Part shown: piece after piece, positions 62,610-64,000 of the stretch
How positions within the stretch are numbered: the first letter of the stretch is position 1
Layout: the number at the start of each line of letters is the position of its first letter
Assembly: GCA_016801885.1 (NCBI GenBank)
Contig: CM028898.1
Location: forward strand, 2,046,001-2,110,000
DNA from: Toxotes chatareus
Taxonomy: Eukaryota; Chordata; Actinopteri; Toxotidae
Direction: 5' to 3'
Length of the DNA: 64,000 nt
Notes under the pieces: generated by a model
Told to the model about the DNA's origin: nothing
The model's database searches: none
The model's input: the letters and a program-made list of their open reading frames with translations, nothing else
Made by a program: the position numbers and the translations under genes

Positions 62610-63021
62610 TTAAAGCTGCAGTAATTGATTCAAATTGCCTAAAAAATATACATATATATTTTAGTGAACGTGTTGGCAAACAGCTGCCTACTTACACATC
62701 CAGCAGACACAGAGACACACAAGCATTTATTTAGAGTTGAGTTTCTCGCTGCCAAATAAATGTAATGTTAATATTCACTCCCACTTTACCTGTGTTTCGG
62801 TCTCCACCCGCTCCTGTGATACACATCTGGTTCTTTAGCTGATAAATGCTACGCTTCGTTCACTGGCTAGTTACTGACTTTGTCTGTGTGCTGTGTGTTG
62901 TTGTCGGGCGGGTACTGTATAATGGTTTTTGCAACACAACTACATAAAAGAGGCAACACCTATCAACCTTATACACACTCATTTGATCCACTGATAATAT
63001 TATTGATTAATGCAGCTTTAA
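62610..63021. mobile_element. MITE-like element with TTAAAGCTGCA inverted ends
   Basis: It starts TTAAAGCTGCAGTAATTGAT and ends ATTGATTAATGCAGCTTTAA, so the termini are inverted repeats of each other (TTAAAGCTGCAxTAATxxAT). It is 412 bases long with no coding frame. The same end sequence begins the repeats at 52216 and 53894 and, reversed, ends the one at 36182, so it marks one dispersed family or related families. Confidence 0.7.
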
Positions 63022-63443
63022 AGCTCTACTGATGTCACATCAAAGGCTTTTGTGCAATTTCCCCATTGTGGGACTATTAAAGGTTTATCTTATCTTATGT
63101 TCAGGTTTTAACTGTCACACAGGTGAATTTATGAACTTCTGTTTGACAACAGTATGCAATGCTCCTCTGCAAATATTTCATATCGATCAGTTATTGTATG
63201 CTCTGAGTCAGCTTGGACAGCTCAGGTCTAATACAGTTTATAAATCTATATAATTATTCAGACTGTGGCCATTAGACTTTGTATACACTGAAGAATTGTT
63301 AGTTGTCAGACCGTGCTGCCAAACGTTGTTTTTGATGTGTTGTATGCTCCATAAAAAAATTAAACTATTTTTAACTGAGCACACTTTGTATCAAAAGTAG
63401 TCTCCCCCTGCGGTCACCCACCATATGGTTGCAGCCGAAATGG

Positions 63444-63501
63444 TGTGTATGTGTGTGTGTGAGAGAGAGAGTGAGAGACAAAGACAGTGAGAGAGAGAAA
63501 G
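63444..63501 (+). repeat. Compound GT and GA microsatellite
   Basis: A GT run passing into GAGAGAGAGAGTGAGAG and then GAGAGAAAGAAAG. Confidence 0.85.
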
Positions 63502-63600
63502 AAAGACATTGCGCCCAATCAAATGACCTCTAACCCATTCTGGGGCCCTTATGTTTTCTTTGTCTCGCTCATAATCAAGCCTGACACATGAATGTCCTAT

Positions 63601-63672
63601 TAACTCACTGCTACCCCCAAAATATGATGCTGCCATTCATTCAAGACTAAAAGCCAAGAATAGATCAGTGGA
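63601..63672 (+). repeat. 72-base segment repeated from the rab37 3' UTR
   Basis: Second copy of 60474-60545, same orientation, 3127 bases downstream. Flanking sequences differ, so the match ends sharply on both sides. Confidence 0.85.
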
Positions 63673-64000
63673 GCCTCCTGATCTTTTGTCTCATTTTATA
63701 CTTCAGACATAAAACGATAATGAAACCCGTCAGTACTGTATTAGCCTTTAATGTACTGTCTTGTATGGTGAAACCTTAGTTATAAAACCTACAGAAATAA
63801 ATAGAAACAAAGCTTCCTATTTGTTGGTATAGTCTTCAAAATAAAAGCATGATCGTTAAACTCCTGCGCGTAGATTCAAAATAATTCAGCACCACTCTGG
63901 TCAACCTTGCTCCATCTCCAGGAAGAGAGCTGTTGCTGTTTATGAAGGTCATGTAAAAACCTGGTAACACTGTTTGCTAAAAACTATTTGCATTTCCTGT

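Larger units (their letters stand above)
60382..64000 (+). other. rab37 3' UTR and flank, repeat-rich
   Basis: No further coding exon. It holds both copies of the 72-base duplicate, two known fish repeats, the MITE at 62610 and several microsatellites. The rab37 polyadenylation site was not fixed. Confidence 0.55.

Noticed and set aside
1..64000. CRISPR arrays, operons, phage or bacterial defence systems
   Set aside because: No spaced direct repeats or prokaryotic genes; the window is vertebrate nuclear DNA.

Overview
This window reads as nuclear DNA of a teleost fish, most likely a spiny-rayed species. The genes are split by GT-AG introns, their proteins match vertebrate families, and the spaces between them carry repeat families I know from many fish genomes: Tc1-like transposon relics, short elements with inverted ends, and long GT, AT and homopolymer runs. 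The species call is inference. No bacterial, plasmid or viral gene set is present.

Layout. Positions 1-37880 are gene-poor. A promoter-like, CpG-containing patch with two CCAAT boxes and an E2F-like site (3365-3600) may start a small multi-exon gene running to about 5.0-5.6 kb. An isolated coding-looking stretch lies at 890-1140 (minus) and a well-spliced candidate exon at 7584-7680. The rest of this part is repeats and relics, including a Tc1/mariner transposase relic (34900-36060) and a foldback element (37221-37710).

The gene-dense part starts at 37887. eme1 (minus, 8 coding exons, 571 aa) encodes the non-catalytic partner of the MUS81 nuclease. It lies head to head with mrpl27 (plus, 4 exons, 147 aa), which encodes the mitochondrial ribosomal protein bL27m. 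Next is an unidentified single-pass membrane protein gene (minus, 47584-50207, 5 exons seen, N-terminal exon not found) whose cytoplasmic tail carries two PPxY motifs and an LPSY motif. It is divergent from rab37 (plus, 51522-60381, 9 exons, 244 aa), a Rab GTPase of exocytosis. The tail of the window (60382-64000) is repeat-rich 3' flank of rab37.

The genes do not form one pathway: DNA repair, mitochondrial translation, membrane adaptor, vesicle traffic. The eme1/mrpl27 pairing is also found in mammals, where the two are neighbours. I found no convincing new system. The best leads are the PPxY membrane protein, the non-canonical switch-I exon of rab37, the unassigned gene near 3.5-5.6 kb, and several repeats whose two ends can be defined.
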